A DNA stretch of 64,000 bases from Aeromicrobium sp. Sec7.5. GTDB taxonomy: Bacteria; Actinomycetota; Actinomycetes; Propionibacteriales; Nocardioidaceae. Shown piece after piece: positions 7,911 to 16,377 of this stretch; positions within the stretch are counted from its first letter, which is position 1, and every line of letters begins with the position of its first letter. Position numbers and translations under genes: made by a program. The notes under the pieces are model-generated. The model saw only the letters and a list, made by a program, of their open reading frames with translations. It was not told the origin of the DNA and ran no database searches. The stretch covers positions 62,001 to 126,000 of the forward strand of contig NZ_JBAJIJ010000003.1 in the NCBI RefSeq assembly GCF_036867135.1. The letters are read 5' to 3'.

Positions 7911-8642
7911 TCAGCCGATCTCGTCGACGAGGTCCTGCAGCTTCTCCTCCGCGACCGTGGCGACCTCGAGGAACGGGCTCGGGTCGTCCCCGGCCGCGAT
8001 CTGGCCGCCCGCCTGCGCGACGATCCCGTCGATCTCGATGAAGTGGTAGTACATCGCGCGCGTCGGGGTGCCGTTCTCGGACAGCGTGAACTGCAGCCGC
8101 AGGCCGTCGTCGCCGAGGTCCTCGAAGCCCGGCAGGTCGGCGAACTCGACGAGCTCGGCCGTGACCTCGATCGGCTGCTCGCCGGGCGTCACCTCGAACC
8201 GGTCGCAGACCTCGAAGATGTCGCGGATCGCCGGCAGCTCCTCGTCGCCGTCGCCGCCCTCGAAGTACTTGATCGAGGTGTAGACGGCCGAGACGACGAC
8301 GTCGTCGCGAAACTCGAAGTCGTATCGGTCCGACTCGTCGCCGCCGTAGTCGCTGTCGAGGTAGTCGATGCACTCCTGGGCGCCGTCGGTGACCGCGTCG
8401 CCGCCGGTCGTCTCCGCCTGCCGCGCGCTCTCGAAGTCGGTGCCGAGCTCGGCGGGGATGTCATCGATGCGCAGCAGCGCCGAGCGGAGCTCCTGACCGC
8501 TGGGGGCCGCGTCGGCGTCCTCGGTCTCCGCGGAGGTGGGCTCCGGCTCGGGATCGGGTTCCGGGTCGTCGCCGCACGCCGCGAGCAGCGTGAGAGCCAG
8601 GAATGCCGTCCCGGCCGCCAGCATGTTGCGACTCGTCCTCAC
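7911..8642 (-). CDS. Secreted lipoprotein of unknown function (paralogue 2)
   Basis: A 243-residue lipoprotein starting at the GTG at 8642, chosen for the GGAAGG ribosome site seven bases upstream and the signal peptide VRTSRNMLAAGTAFLALTLL. Lipobox is LLAAC. After a Pro/Glu/Asp linker, motifs shared with the neighbour appear in order: LRSALLRIDD, QECIDYLDSDYGGDE, ELPAIRDIFEVCDRF. The two genes read in the same direction with about 100 bases between, so they may be co-transcribed. The function is unknown; the paired Cys and length point to an extracellular ligand-binding fold. Confidence 0.82.
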   Translation of the reverse strand: MRTSRNMLAAGTAFLALTLLAACGDDPEPDPEPEPTSAETEDADAAPSGQELRSALLRIDDIPAELGTDFESARQAETTGGDAVTDGAQECIDYLDSDYGGDESDRYDFEFRDDVVVSAVYTSIKYFEGGDGDEELPAIRDIFEVCDRFEVTPGEQPIEVTAELVEFADLPGFEDLGDDGLRLQFTLSENGTPTRAMYYHFIEIDGIVAQAGGQIAAGDDPSPFLEVATVAEEKLQDLVDEIG

Positions 8643-8718
8643 GATGCATCCTTCCCAGGCCCCCGACATGACGCTCCCACCGTAGCCAACCGGGTGCCGG
8701 AAGGAGGACGTGTCAGGG

Positions 8719-8763
8719 AACATGTGCCCAGGACTCCCGCATGTTACTTCTGAGTACTACTAT
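8719..8763. promoter_or_regulatory. Possible operator and -10 box ahead of fadE5-like gene
   Basis: An inverted repeat AACATG-N15-CATGTT (8719-8724 and 8740-8745) is followed by TACTTCTGAGTA (short palindrome) and a -10-like TACTAT at 8758-8763. No good -35 box is visible at the right distance. It lies between the divergent lipoprotein and acyl-CoA dehydrogenase genes, where a fatty-acid regulator would be expected to bind. Confidence 0.35.
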
Positions 8764-8837
8764 GGGGTAGCCGGGACAGGACACCTGCCCGGACCCGTCA
8801 AGCAGCACCCCGACACCCCCGAGGGATGGATCGGCCC

Positions 8838-10715
8838 ATGAGCCACTACAAGAGCAACCTGCGCGACATCGAGTTCAACCTGTTCGAGCTGTTCGGCCGA
8901 GGCGACGTCTACGGCCAGGGCCTGTTCGAGGACTTCGACCTCGACACCGCCAAGAGCGTCATCGCCGAGATCGAGCGCATCTCGCGCGACGAGCTCGCCG
9001 CGTCCTTCGACGCCGCCGACCGCAACCCGCCGGTGTACGACCCGGCGACCCACTCCGTCACCATGCCCCAGGAGTTCACCGCGAGCTACCAGGCCTGGAT
9101 GGACGCCGAGTGGTGGCGCCTGCAGGTCCCCGCCGAGCTCGGGGGCCAGACCGCCCCCAGCTCGCTCGTGTGGTCGTCGGCCGAGTTCGTCCTGGGCGCC
9201 AACCCGCCCATCTGGATGTTCGCCTGCGGTCCGGCCTTCGCGCGGATCGTCTTCGAGAACGGCATCGACCGCGACAAGACGATCGCCCAGCACATGGTCG
9301 ATCGCCAGTGGGGCGCCACGATGGTGCTGACCGAGCCCGACGCGGGCTCCGACGTCGGCGCCGGCCGCACCAAGGCCTTCCCGAACGAGGACGGCACCTG
9401 GAACATCGAGGGCGTCAAGCGCTTCATCACCTCGGGCGAGCACGACATGTCCGAGAACATCATGCACCTCGTGCTGGCCCGCCCCCAGGGCGTCGAGGGC
9501 CTCGGCGGCCCCGGCACCAAGGGCCTGAGCCTGTTCCTGGTCCCGAAGCAGCACTTCGACCTCGAGACCGGTGAGCTGACGGGCGAGCGCAACGGCGCCT
9601 ACGTCACCAACGTCGAGAAGAAGATGGGCATCAAGGTCTCCACGACCTGCGAGGTCACCTTCGGCGATGCCTCCACCGGTGAGGGCCAGGCCGCGCGCGG
9701 CTGGCTGCTCGGCGAGGTGCACGACGGCATCAACCAGATGTTCCGGGTCATCGAGAACGCCCGCATGTTCGTCGGCGCCAAGGCCATCGCCACGCTGTCG
9801 ACCGGCTACCTCAACGCGCTGGAGTACGCCAAGGAGCGCGTCCAGGGCGCCGACCTGACCCAGGCCGGCGACAAGACCGCACCGCGCGTCACGATCACGA
9901 ACCACCCCGACGTGCGTCGCTCGCTGCTGACCCAGAAGGCGTTCGCCGAGGGGCTGCGCTCGCTCGTGGTCTACACCTCCACGTGGCAGGACGCGATCCA
10001 GATCAAGGAGGCCGCGGGCGAGGACGCCTCCGTCGAGGAGGGCATCAACGACCTGCTGCTCCCCATCGTCAAGGGCTACGGCTCCGAGCGCTCCTGGGTG
10101 CTGCTGGGCACGGAGTCGCTGCAGACGTTCGGCGGCTCGGGCTTCCTGCAGGACTACCCGATCGAGCAGTACGTCCGCGACGCCAAGATCGACACGCTCT
10201 ACGAGGGCACGACCGCGATCCAGGGCCAGGACCTGTTCTTCCGCAAGATCGTCAGGGACAAGGGCCGCGCGATCGGCTTCCTCTCGAACGAGATCAAGCA
10301 GTTCATCGCCGACGAGGCCGGCAACGGTCGCCTGAAGGTCGAGCGCGACCTCCTGGCCCAGGGCCTGGCCGACACCGAGGCGATCCTGGGCGCGATCTTC
10401 ACCGACCTGATGGCCTCGAACCCGGCCGACGAGAAGGGCGACATCACCAACATCTACAAGGTCGGTCTCAACACGACGCGCCTGGTGTACGTGCTGGGCG
10501 ACCTGACCGTGGCCTGGCTGCTGCTGCGCGGCGCCGAGGTGGCGCTGGCCCAGCTCGACGCCGGCGCCTCGGGCTCCGACAAGTCGTTCTACGAGGGCAA
10601 GATCGCGGCGGCGTCGTTCTTCGCGAAGAACACCCTGCCGAAGCTCGCCGCCGAGCGCGCGATCGCCGAGAGCATCGACGACTCCGTCATGGACCTCGAC
10701 GAGGCCGCGTTCTGA
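8838..10715 (+). CDS. fadE5: Acyl-CoA dehydrogenase, FadE5-like
   Basis: A 625-residue long-type acyl-CoA dehydrogenase. It begins [19 protein letters not shown], as mycobacterial FadE5 does, with FAD/substrate motifs [21 protein letters not shown] (region 150-180), [12 protein letters not shown], and the catalytic-base segment [14 protein letters not shown] in the C-terminal half, then an extra C-terminal helical domain found in this subfamily. It should oxidise medium- to long-chain acyl-CoA to enoyl-CoA with electrons passed to ETF. An in-frame ATG at 8826 exists, but ATG 8838 matches family starts. It stands alone, ending at a strong hairpin terminator. Confidence 0.93.
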   Translation: MSHYKSNLRDIEFNLFELFGRGDVYGQGLFEDFDLDTAKSVIAEIERISRDELAASFDAADRNPPVYDPATHSVTMPQEFTASYQAWMDAEWWRLQVPAELGGQTAPSSLVWSSAEFVLGANPPIWMFACGPAFARIVFENGIDRDKTIAQHMVDRQWGATMVLTEPDAGSDVGAGRTKAFPNEDGTWNIEGVKRFITSGEHDMSENIMHLVLARPQGVEGLGGPGTKGLSLFLVPKQHFDLETGELTGERNGAYVTNVEKKMGIKVSTTCEVTFGDASTGEGQAARGWLLGEVHDGINQMFRVIENARMFVGAKAIATLSTGYLNALEYAKERVQGADLTQAGDKTAPRVTITNHPDVRRSLLTQKAFAEGLRSLVVYTSTWQDAIQIKEAAGEDASVEEGINDLLLPIVKGYGSERSWVLLGTESLQTFGGSGFLQDYPIEQYVRDAKIDTLYEGTTAIQGQDLFFRKIVRDKGRAIGFLSNEIKQFIADEAGNGRLKVERDLLAQGLADTEAILGAIFTDLMASNPADEKGDITNIYKVGLNTTRLVYVLGDLTVAWLLLRGAEVALAQLDAGASGSDKSFYEGKIAAASFFAKNTLPKLAAERAIAESIDDSVMDLDEAAF

Positions 10716-10741
10716 CGCACGCCTGACCTGCCTGCTCGACC

Positions 10742-10775
10742 CAGGGGCCCGCCGGAGCGATCCGGCGGGCCCCTG
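10742..10775 (+). terminator. Strong hairpin terminator after fadE5-like gene
   Basis: A perfect 15-base-pair stem (CAGGGGCCCGCCGGA and its complement) with a GCGA loop begins 27 bases after the stop codon. There is no T-run, as is common in actinobacteria. Confidence 0.85.
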
Positions 10776-10782
10776 TGCGTCG

Positions 10783-10828
10783 GCACGAGATGGTGCTGGG
10801 CGTCAGCACGAGTTGGTGCTGGGCGTCA
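10783..10828. repeat. Two tandem 23-base repeats that form hairpins
   Basis: Copies at 10783-10805 and 10806-10828 differ at one base. Each contains a small hairpin; the best is GGTGCTG-GGCGT-CAGCACC. Seventeen bases of the unit also occur at 1276-1292 inside the GAF kinase gene. They sit between a terminator and the start of the MDMPI-like gene, so could affect its mRNA leader. Confidence 0.8.
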
Positions 10829-10872
10829 GCACCGTCCTCACCCGGCGGGCGGGGGTGGTGCAGAGTGGGCCC

Positions 10873-11661
10873 ATGGACAGCCAGGAGATGTACGTCACCG
10901 CGTGGAAGCAGACCTCGGACGCGATCATCGAGCTCGTCAGGGGCCTGGACGAGGAGCAGCTCACCACGCCGACCGACCTGCCCGGCTGGGACGTCCACGA
11001 CGTCGTGGCCCACCTGGCGCACCTCGAGCAGGTCGGCAGCGGCGACCCCGAGGAACCCACCGGGGTCGCGATCGTGGCGGCCGACTACACCAACGCCGGC
11101 GTCGCCGTGCGCCGCGACGTCCCCACGGCCGAGCTCCTGGCCGGCTTCGAGCGCGACGTCGCGAGCCGCCACGCCGCGCTCACCACGACCCGCCTGGACC
11201 TGGCCGACATGGCACCCGTCACCCCCTCCGGGGTCCCCTGGACGTGGGAGACGCTGCTGCGCAACCGCGCGGTCGACGTCTGGGTCCACGAGCAGGACAT
11301 CCGGCGCGCGGTCGGACGTCCCGGTTCCCTCGACTCCCTGGGCGCGCAGGTCACGACGCACACGTTCGCCGCCGGGATGGGCTTCGTGCTGGGCAAGAAG
11401 GTCCGCGCCGAGCCGGGCAGCGTGGTGCGCTGGCTCGTCGAGGGCGACGTGCAGCTCACCCTCGAGCTGGAGGTCGGCGAGGACGGCCGAGCCCGTCGCG
11501 CCAAGCCGGGGACGTCGGCGGACGTCACGCTCGACATGACCTCCGAGACCTTCACCGTGCTGGCCGCGGGTCGCCGCACGCCCGACCAGGTCGAGGTCCG
11601 CTACGCCGGCGACGGCGACCTCGCCGCGCGGGTGCTGGCGAACATGACCCTGACCTTCTGA
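10873..11661 (+). CDS. DinB/MDMPI-type protein, mycothiol-dependent maleylpyruvate isomerase family
   Basis: A 262-residue protein. The N-terminal four-helix DinB-like domain has the family pattern LPGWDVHDVVAHLAHLEQ and VWVHEQDIRR, whose His and Glu/Asp residues are the likely metal ligands; the C-terminal part (from about 165) is the SCP2-like MDMPI C domain with repeated acidic strands ending TLTF. Members use mycothiol and a divalent metal, but most actinobacterial paralogues are uncharacterised and few isomerise maleylpyruvate. ATG at 10873 is chosen over an upstream in-frame codon at 10813 that lies in the tandem repeat. A membrane protein gene follows after 23 bases. Confidence 0.85.
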   Translation: MDSQEMYVTAWKQTSDAIIELVRGLDEEQLTTPTDLPGWDVHDVVAHLAHLEQVGSGDPEEPTGVAIVAADYTNAGVAVRRDVPTAELLAGFERDVASRHAALTTTRLDLADMAPVTPSGVPWTWETLLRNRAVDVWVHEQDIRRAVGRPGSLDSLGAQVTTHTFAAGMGFVLGKKVRAEPGSVVRWLVEGDVQLTLELEVGEDGRARRAKPGTSADVTLDMTSETFTVLAAGRRTPDQVEVRYAGDGDLAARVLANMTLTF

Positions 11662-11684
11662 GCCGCGTCTGGGAGAATGACGGG

Positions 11685-12203
11685 GTGCGTCTCACGAGCC
11701 CCCTCTGGTACCTCGCCGCCGTCGCGATCGCCCTCGGCGGCTCGATCACCGGCACGGCGATCGCCGCCGGTGCGTGGGACGGCGTGCGGTCGGCCACGAT
11801 CTCGCCGGCCACCGCACCGGTCGACGCCGCGGGCCGCACGCTCGCGATCTTCACCGACCAGCCGCAGGAAGGCCGCGAGATCACCTGCACGACGCGTCCG
11901 GCCGACCAGCCCGAGGCCGCGGGCGACGAGGTCAAGGCGGCCGCGCTCGACATCGTGGTCGAGCAGCGGGGCACCGACTGGCACCTGCTCGCCCTGCGGC
12001 CCGAGGGCAAGGACGGTGTCACCGTCTCGTGCCTGCCCAGCGACGGCCAGGTCGACACCGCCCTGTACGGCTTCGCCGTGGTCGACGGGTTCGAGAGCGC
12101 CGACCGTGGAGCGACGATCGGCACGCTCGCCCTCGGGGCCGCGTTCGTCCTGGCCGGCCTGGTGTTCTGGCATCGGCGCCGCGCGCACCAGGCCGAGGAG
12201 TAG
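11685..12203 (+). CDS. Membrane protein of unknown function
   Basis: A 172-residue protein with one hydrophobic segment near the start (about 6-28, WYLAAVAIALGG...) and another near the end (about 143-165, TLALGAAFVLAGLVFW) followed by a basic tail (HRRRAHQAEE). The middle, about 110 residues, should face outside and contains two Cys (EITCTTRP and VSCLPSDG) that could pair. It resembles no family I can name. The start is a GTG 23 bases after the MDMPI-like gene, so the two are probably in one transcript. Confidence 0.75.
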   Translation: MRLTSPLWYLAAVAIALGGSITGTAIAAGAWDGVRSATISPATAPVDAAGRTLAIFTDQPQEGREITCTTRPADQPEAAGDEVKAAALDIVVEQRGTDWHLLALRPEGKDGVTVSCLPSDGQVDTALYGFAVVDGFESADRGATIGTLALGAAFVLAGLVFWHRRRAHQAEE

Positions 12204-12265
12204 GGCCCGCGCTCGTCGCCCCCGTCCCCCGGCCGTACCGACGGTCGACCGCTAGCCTCGGGCCC

Positions 12266-13207
12266 ATGACCTGGACGACCGACGACATCGGTGACCTGAC
12301 CGGCCGGCGCGCTCTCATCACGGGGGTGACCGGCGGGCTCGGCACCCAGCTGGCCCGCGAGCTGGCCCGCCACGGCGCCTCGCTCGTCGTCACGGCGCGC
12401 GACGCCGCGAAGGCCGAGGCCACGGTCGCCACGGTCCGCGCCGAGACGCCCGACGCCGACATCGAGGTCGTCTCGCTCGACCTCGCCGACCTCGCCGACG
12501 TGCGCCGTGCCGCCGACGAGGTCCTGGAGCGCTGGGACCGGATCGACCTGGCGATCAACAACGCCGGCATCATGATCCCGCCGTTCCGCGAGACGGTCGA
12601 CGGCTTCGAGCTGCAGATCGCGACCAACCACCTGGGCCACTTCGCGTGGAACGCCCACCTCTGGCCGCTGCTGCGCGACTCGTCCGCCCGGGTCGTGGCG
12701 GTCTCCTCGGTCGCCCACACCATGGTCAACGGCATCGACCTGCGCTCGCTCACGACCGAGGGCTCTCCCCGCCGCTACAAGCGGTGGCAGTCGTACGGCG
12801 AGTCGAAGCTCGCCAACCTGGTGTTCTCGCAGGAGCTGGACCGACGCGCGTCGGCCGCTGGCCTGGGCGTCGTGAGCGTCGCCGCCCACCCGGGCGTGGC
12901 CTCGACCGAGCTCACCAAGACCGGCTTCGGCGTGGGCGGCGGCGGACCCATCGGCTTCCTGATGCACCACGGCACCCACCTCGTCGCGCAGTCGGCGCGA
13001 GCCGGCTCCCTACCGGTGCTGCAGGCGGCGACCGATCCCGCGCTGACCGGCGGAGAATACCTGGGACCCCGGGGCTTTCGCGGCATGCGAGGCCGCCCCG
13101 GCACCGCCTCCATGACCCGCACCGCGCGCGACCCCGAGCTCGCCCGACTCCTCTGGGAAGCCTCCGAGCGGGCGACCGGAACCCCGTTCCCCGTGGCCGG
13201 TGACTGA
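12266..13207 (+). CDS. Short-chain dehydrogenase/reductase
   Basis: A 313-residue SDR. The dinucleotide-binding motif TGVTGGLG (19-26), the NNAG motif (98-101), the Ser in VAVSSVAH (147/148) and the YxxxK pair Tyr177/Lys181 are all present. The extended length and the NHLGHFAWN segment place it with the retinol-dehydrogenase/protochlorophyllide-reductase-like SDRs that are common in actinobacteria. Substrate unknown. It has an independent position with 62 bases to the membrane protein gene upstream, and a GNAT gene downstream. Confidence 0.87.
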   Translation: MTWTTDDIGDLTGRRALITGVTGGLGTQLARELARHGASLVVTARDAAKAEATVATVRAETPDADIEVVSLDLADLADVRRAADEVLERWDRIDLAINNAGIMIPPFRETVDGFELQIATNHLGHFAWNAHLWPLLRDSSARVVAVSSVAHTMVNGIDLRSLTTEGSPRRYKRWQSYGESKLANLVFSQELDRRASAAGLGVVSVAAHPGVASTELTKTGFGVGGGGPIGFLMHHGTHLVAQSARAGSLPVLQAATDPALTGGEYLGPRGFRGMRGRPGTASMTRTARDPELARLLWEASERATGTPFPVAGD

Positions 13208-13234
13208 AACCCCCGAGGTGCAATTGGCGGCGAG

Positions 13235-13254
13235 TTGACATAATGTAGGGGTCA
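13235..13254 (+). promoter_or_regulatory. Candidate promoter -10 box of the GNAT gene
   Basis: An AT-rich stretch stands out in the GC-rich gap: TTGACATAATGTAGGGG. CATAAT (13239-13244) fits a -10 box and would start the transcript about four bases before the ATG at 13255, making the mRNA nearly leaderless. TTGACA directly precedes it, too close to serve as its -35 box. Confidence 0.45.
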
Positions 13255-13782
13255 ATGAGCCAAGACACGAACATGAACACCACGTCCACCCCCACGCTGG
13301 AGCCCACGCTCCCCGATGCGAGCGGTTCGTACGTGCGCCCCATGGAGGCGGCTGACTTCGACGCCGTCGTCGAGATCAACCAGGGCGCTCTCGAGGGTGT
13401 CGGTCCGCTGGACCGCGACTCCCTCGCCGACCTGGTCGCCATGGCCGACGACGCCCTCGTCCTCGACGACGACGGCGCGATCGGCGGCTTCGTCATCACC
13501 CTGCCGAAGGGTGTCGACTACGACTCCAGCCGCTACCGCTGGTTCGAGGACCGGCTCGAGGAGTACGTCTACCTCGACCGCATCGTCGTGGCCTCCACGC
13601 ACCGCCGCCAGGGCGTGGCCTCGCGTCTCAACGAGGCGATCGAGGGCAACCTGCCGATCGGCCTGGAGATCTACGAGACCAACGACGGCTCGATCGCGTT
13701 CCACGAGACCCGCGGGTACCGCGAGGTGGGCCGCCTCGAGCACGAGGGCAAGGTCAACCTCATGATGCTGCGTCCCAGCTGA
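13255..13782 (+). CDS. GNAT-family N-acetyltransferase
   Basis: A 175-residue acetyltransferase of the GNAT fold. After a Thr/Pro-rich start it has beta1 YVRPMEAADFDAVVEINQGAL, motif A YLDRIVVASTHRRQGVASRLNEAI (the RRQGVA loop binds CoA pyrophosphate) and motif B NDGSIAFHETRGYREVGRLEHEGK. The acceptor substrate is not evident. Probably transcribed from its own promoter. Its end converges on an MFS gene with 12 bases between. Confidence 0.88.
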   Translation: MSQDTNMNTTSTPTLEPTLPDASGSYVRPMEAADFDAVVEINQGALEGVGPLDRDSLADLVAMADDALVLDDDGAIGGFVITLPKGVDYDSSRYRWFEDRLEEYVYLDRIVVASTHRRQGVASRLNEAIEGNLPIGLEIYETNDGSIAFHETRGYREVGRLEHEGKVNLMMLRPS

Positions 13783-13794
13783 CGCATCCAGCTC

Positions 13795-15078
13795 CTACGT
13801 CGCCGCGGTTCCCGTCTCGGGGGCCGCGGCGACGTGCTGTCGGGTGCGGCGCCGCGACCGGAAGATGTTCGCCAGGCCCACGCCCCACAAGACGTACTGG
13901 GCCGACATCGCCCAGCGGAACGCCTCCGGCGTGTAGTCGGAACCGGGTGGGGTGCGCCAGTCGAGCACCAGTCCGATCGCCACGACCAGGAGCAGGCTCG
14001 CGATGAAGCCGCCCTGGTTGATGATGCCGATCGCCGTGCCGAGCCGGGCGTCGGGATTGAACTCGCGGCCGAACTCGAACCCGATGATCGACGCCGGCGC
14101 ACCGATGCCCACGATCACCACGAGCAGCACCAGCAGCCAGGTGGGGGCCTCGCCGGGCCAGACCAGCACCGCCGTCCACACCGCCACCATCGCCAGGACG
14201 ATGCCCATCACCAGGTCGGACCGATGGAACGGGTGACGGGTCGTGACCGCGGCCAGCACCGGGCCGGCCACGACCAGGGCGACGACGAGCACCGTCAGCA
14301 GCAGCCCGGCCTCGTGTGACGATCGGCCTTCCCCCCGCACGAAGAACGGGTAGCCCCACAGCAGGGCGAGCGTCGTGGCACTGAACTGCGTCGTGAAGTG
14401 CGTCCAGAAGCCGAGGCGGGTGCCGGGATGGCGCCACGACGCACTCAGGCTCCGGCGCACGAACGCCACCGAGATCGCCGATCCCGGGCGGCGCCACTGC
14501 CCGGGCGCATCGCGCACCACGACGACCACCAGGAGCGTCACGACCAGGCCCACCCCGGCGGCCGCGAGGTAGGCGTTGGTCCAGCCCCAGTGGCTGAACG
14601 CCCACGTCATCGGCAGGGCCGCGACGATCGAGCCCACCTGGCCGGTCGCCCCGGTCAGCTGCGTCATGAGCGGGACCCGCCGCGTCGGGAACCAGGTCGC
14701 GACGAGCCGCAGGACGCACGTGAAGGTCAGCGCGTCACCGATGCCGACCAGGACGCGGGCCGCGACGGCGAGCGGATAGGACTCCACGAACGCGAAGCAG
14801 ACCTGCCCGACCGTCATGACGACGGCGCCCGAGACCAGCAGCAGACGTGGTCCGTACCGGTCCAGCGCGAGCCCGACGGGCACCTGCAGGCCCGCGTAGA
14901 CCAGGAGCTGCAGCGTCGTGAAGGTGGCGAGCTGCGCGGCCGAGATGCCGAACCGGTCGGCCGCCTCGAGGCCCGCGACCGCGAGCGACGAGCGGTGGAA
15001 GACCGCGAGCAGGTAGGCCGCGAGCGCCACGCCCCAGATGAGGAGCGCGGACCCCTGGCGATCCCGCGTCCGCGTCAC
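13795..15078 (-). CDS. MFS transporter
   Basis: A 427-residue major-facilitator protein with twelve predicted helices. The loop between helices 2 and 3 carries motif A as GLALDRYGPRLLLVSG, and helix 4 has ARVLVGIGDALTFTCVLRLV. The family branch resembles nitrate/sugar-phosphate-like and multidrug MFS carriers; substrate cannot be inferred. The gene is upstream of nothing obvious on its strand; 24 bases before its start the E2 gene of the keto-acid dehydrogenase operon ends, so read-through from that operon is possible. Confidence 0.87.
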   Translation of the reverse strand: MTRTRDRQGSALLIWGVALAAYLLAVFHRSSLAVAGLEAADRFGISAAQLATFTTLQLLVYAGLQVPVGLALDRYGPRLLLVSGAVVMTVGQVCFAFVESYPLAVAARVLVGIGDALTFTCVLRLVATWFPTRRVPLMTQLTGATGQVGSIVAALPMTWAFSHWGWTNAYLAAAGVGLVVTLLVVVVVRDAPGQWRRPGSAISVAFVRRSLSASWRHPGTRLGFWTHFTTQFSATTLALLWGYPFFVRGEGRSSHEAGLLLTVLVVALVVAGPVLAAVTTRHPFHRSDLVMGIVLAMVAVWTAVLVWPGEAPTWLLVLLVVIVGIGAPASIIGFEFGREFNPDARLGTAIGIINQGGFIASLLLVVAIGLVLDWRTPPGSDYTPEAFRWAMSAQYVLWGVGLANIFRSRRRTRQHVAAAPETGTAAT

Positions 15079-15102
15079 CCGCCCATCGTAGGGAGCAGCG
15101 GG

Positions 15103-16377
15103 TCAGACGGTCAGCGCCAGGGCCGGGTCGTGGAGGAGGTCGGCGACGTCACGCAGGAACCGCGATCCCTGCTCGCCGTCGACGGCCCGGTGGTCGAAGC
15201 TCAGCGCGAGCGTCGTGACCCAGCGCGGCACGACCTGGTCGTCGGCGTCGACCCAGGGCTTGCGGGTGATGGCGCCGACCGCGAGGATCCCGGTCTGCCC
15301 CGGCGGCAGGATCGGCGTTCCGGCATCGATGCCGAACACCCCGATGTTGGTGACGGTGAACGTGCCGCCCGCCATCTGCGCCGGCTGCAGCCGCCCACTG
15401 CGGGCGACCCCCACGAGCTCGGCGACCTGGGCCACGAGCTCGCGGAGGCCGAGGGTGTCGGCGTCGGGGACGACCGGCACGACGAGGCCCCGGTCGGTGG
15501 CCGCCGCCACGCCCAGGCCCACGTGCGCGGGAATCGTGAGCGCCTCGTCGCCCCACCGGGCGTGCAGCTCGGGGGTGCTCCGCAGGGCCAGGCACACTGC
15601 GCGCAGCACGAGGTGCAGCGACGAGACCGGCACGTCACGCCAGGCCCGGTCGGCGCGCAGCCGGTCGACGAGCTCCACGGTGCGTGAGACGTCGACCTCG
15701 ACCCACTCGGTGACGTGCGGGGCCGTGAAGGCCGACTCGACCATGGCCTGGGCCGTGACCCGCCGCACCGCGGAGTGCGGCACCTCCCGGTCGGCCCCAC
15801 CGGCGGGCGCCGGAGGGGCGGCGGGAGCAGGCGATGCGTCGGGACGAGCACCGGCGTAGGCCTCCAGGTCGCGCCTGGTCACGACGCCGTTGCTCGGCAC
15901 GTGCGCGAGGTCGACGCCGAGACGGCGAGCGAGCAGGCGCACCGGCGGCGCGGCACGGGGCCGGTCGACCGCGGGCGGCTCGGCGACCACGCTGGCCGCT
16001 CCACCGCCGGCCGCCGGCGAGCGACGGCGTCGACGACGGCCCGCCTCGCCCTTGGGTCCGTAGCCGACGAGCATCCCGTGCTCCGGCGCAGCGGCAGCTG
16101 CGGAGTCGGAGCCGGCAGCGCCCTCGTCCGGACCGGAGCCGGCCGCCTCCCCGATCACCACGATGGGCGTGCCGACGGGGACCGTGCGCCCCTCCTCGAC
16201 GAGCAGGTCACCCACGACCCCCGCGAACGGGCTGGGCAGCTCCACGACCGACTTGGCGGTCTCGATGTCGACCAGCACGTCGTTGACCGCGACGACGTCG
16301 CCGGGCGACACGTGCCACGTGACGACCTCGGCCTCGGTCAGGCCCTCGCCGACGTCCGGCAGGCGGAAGGCGGGCAT
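15103..16377 (-). CDS. bkdC: Branched-chain 2-oxo acid dehydrogenase E2 (dihydrolipoamide acyltransferase)
   Basis: A 424-residue E2 subunit. One lipoyl domain (1-78) with the lipoyl-Lys42 in DIETAKSVVELPSP, a Pro/Ala/Gly linker with a basic RRRRRS patch, an E1/E3-binding domain (about 140-180, VRLLARRLGVDLAHVPSNGVVTRRDLEAY split over two turns), and a catalytic domain ending with SFDHRAVDG where His396 and Asp400 transfer the acyl group to CoA. The start codon overlaps the stop of the E1 beta gene by one base (TGATG). It works with E1 and a lipoamide dehydrogenase (E3) not encoded here. Confidence 0.92.
   Translation of the reverse strand: MPAFRLPDVGEGLTEAEVVTWHVSPGDVVAVNDVLVDIETAKSVVELPSPFAGVVGDLLVEEGRTVPVGTPIVVIGEAAGSGPDEGAAGSDSAAAAAPEHGMLVGYGPKGEAGRRRRRRSPAAGGGAASVVAEPPAVDRPRAAPPVRLLARRLGVDLAHVPSNGVVTRRDLEAYAGARPDASPAPAAPPAPAGGADREVPHSAVRRVTAQAMVESAFTAPHVTEWVEVDVSRTVELVDRLRADRAWRDVPVSSLHLVLRAVCLALRSTPELHARWGDEALTIPAHVGLGVAAATDRGLVVPVVPDADTLGLRELVAQVAELVGVARSGRLQPAQMAGGTFTVTNIGVFGIDAGTPILPPGQTGILAVGAITRKPWVDADDQVVPRWVTTLALSFDHRAVDGEQGSRFLRDVADLLHDPALALTV

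Noticed and set aside
8826..8837. Upstream ATG for the FadE5-like gene
   Set aside because: It adds only MDRP, has GAGGG directly abutting it, and family members begin at the SHYKSN methionine.
10783..10828. CRISPR array
   Set aside because: Only two contiguous copies without spacers, and no cas genes.
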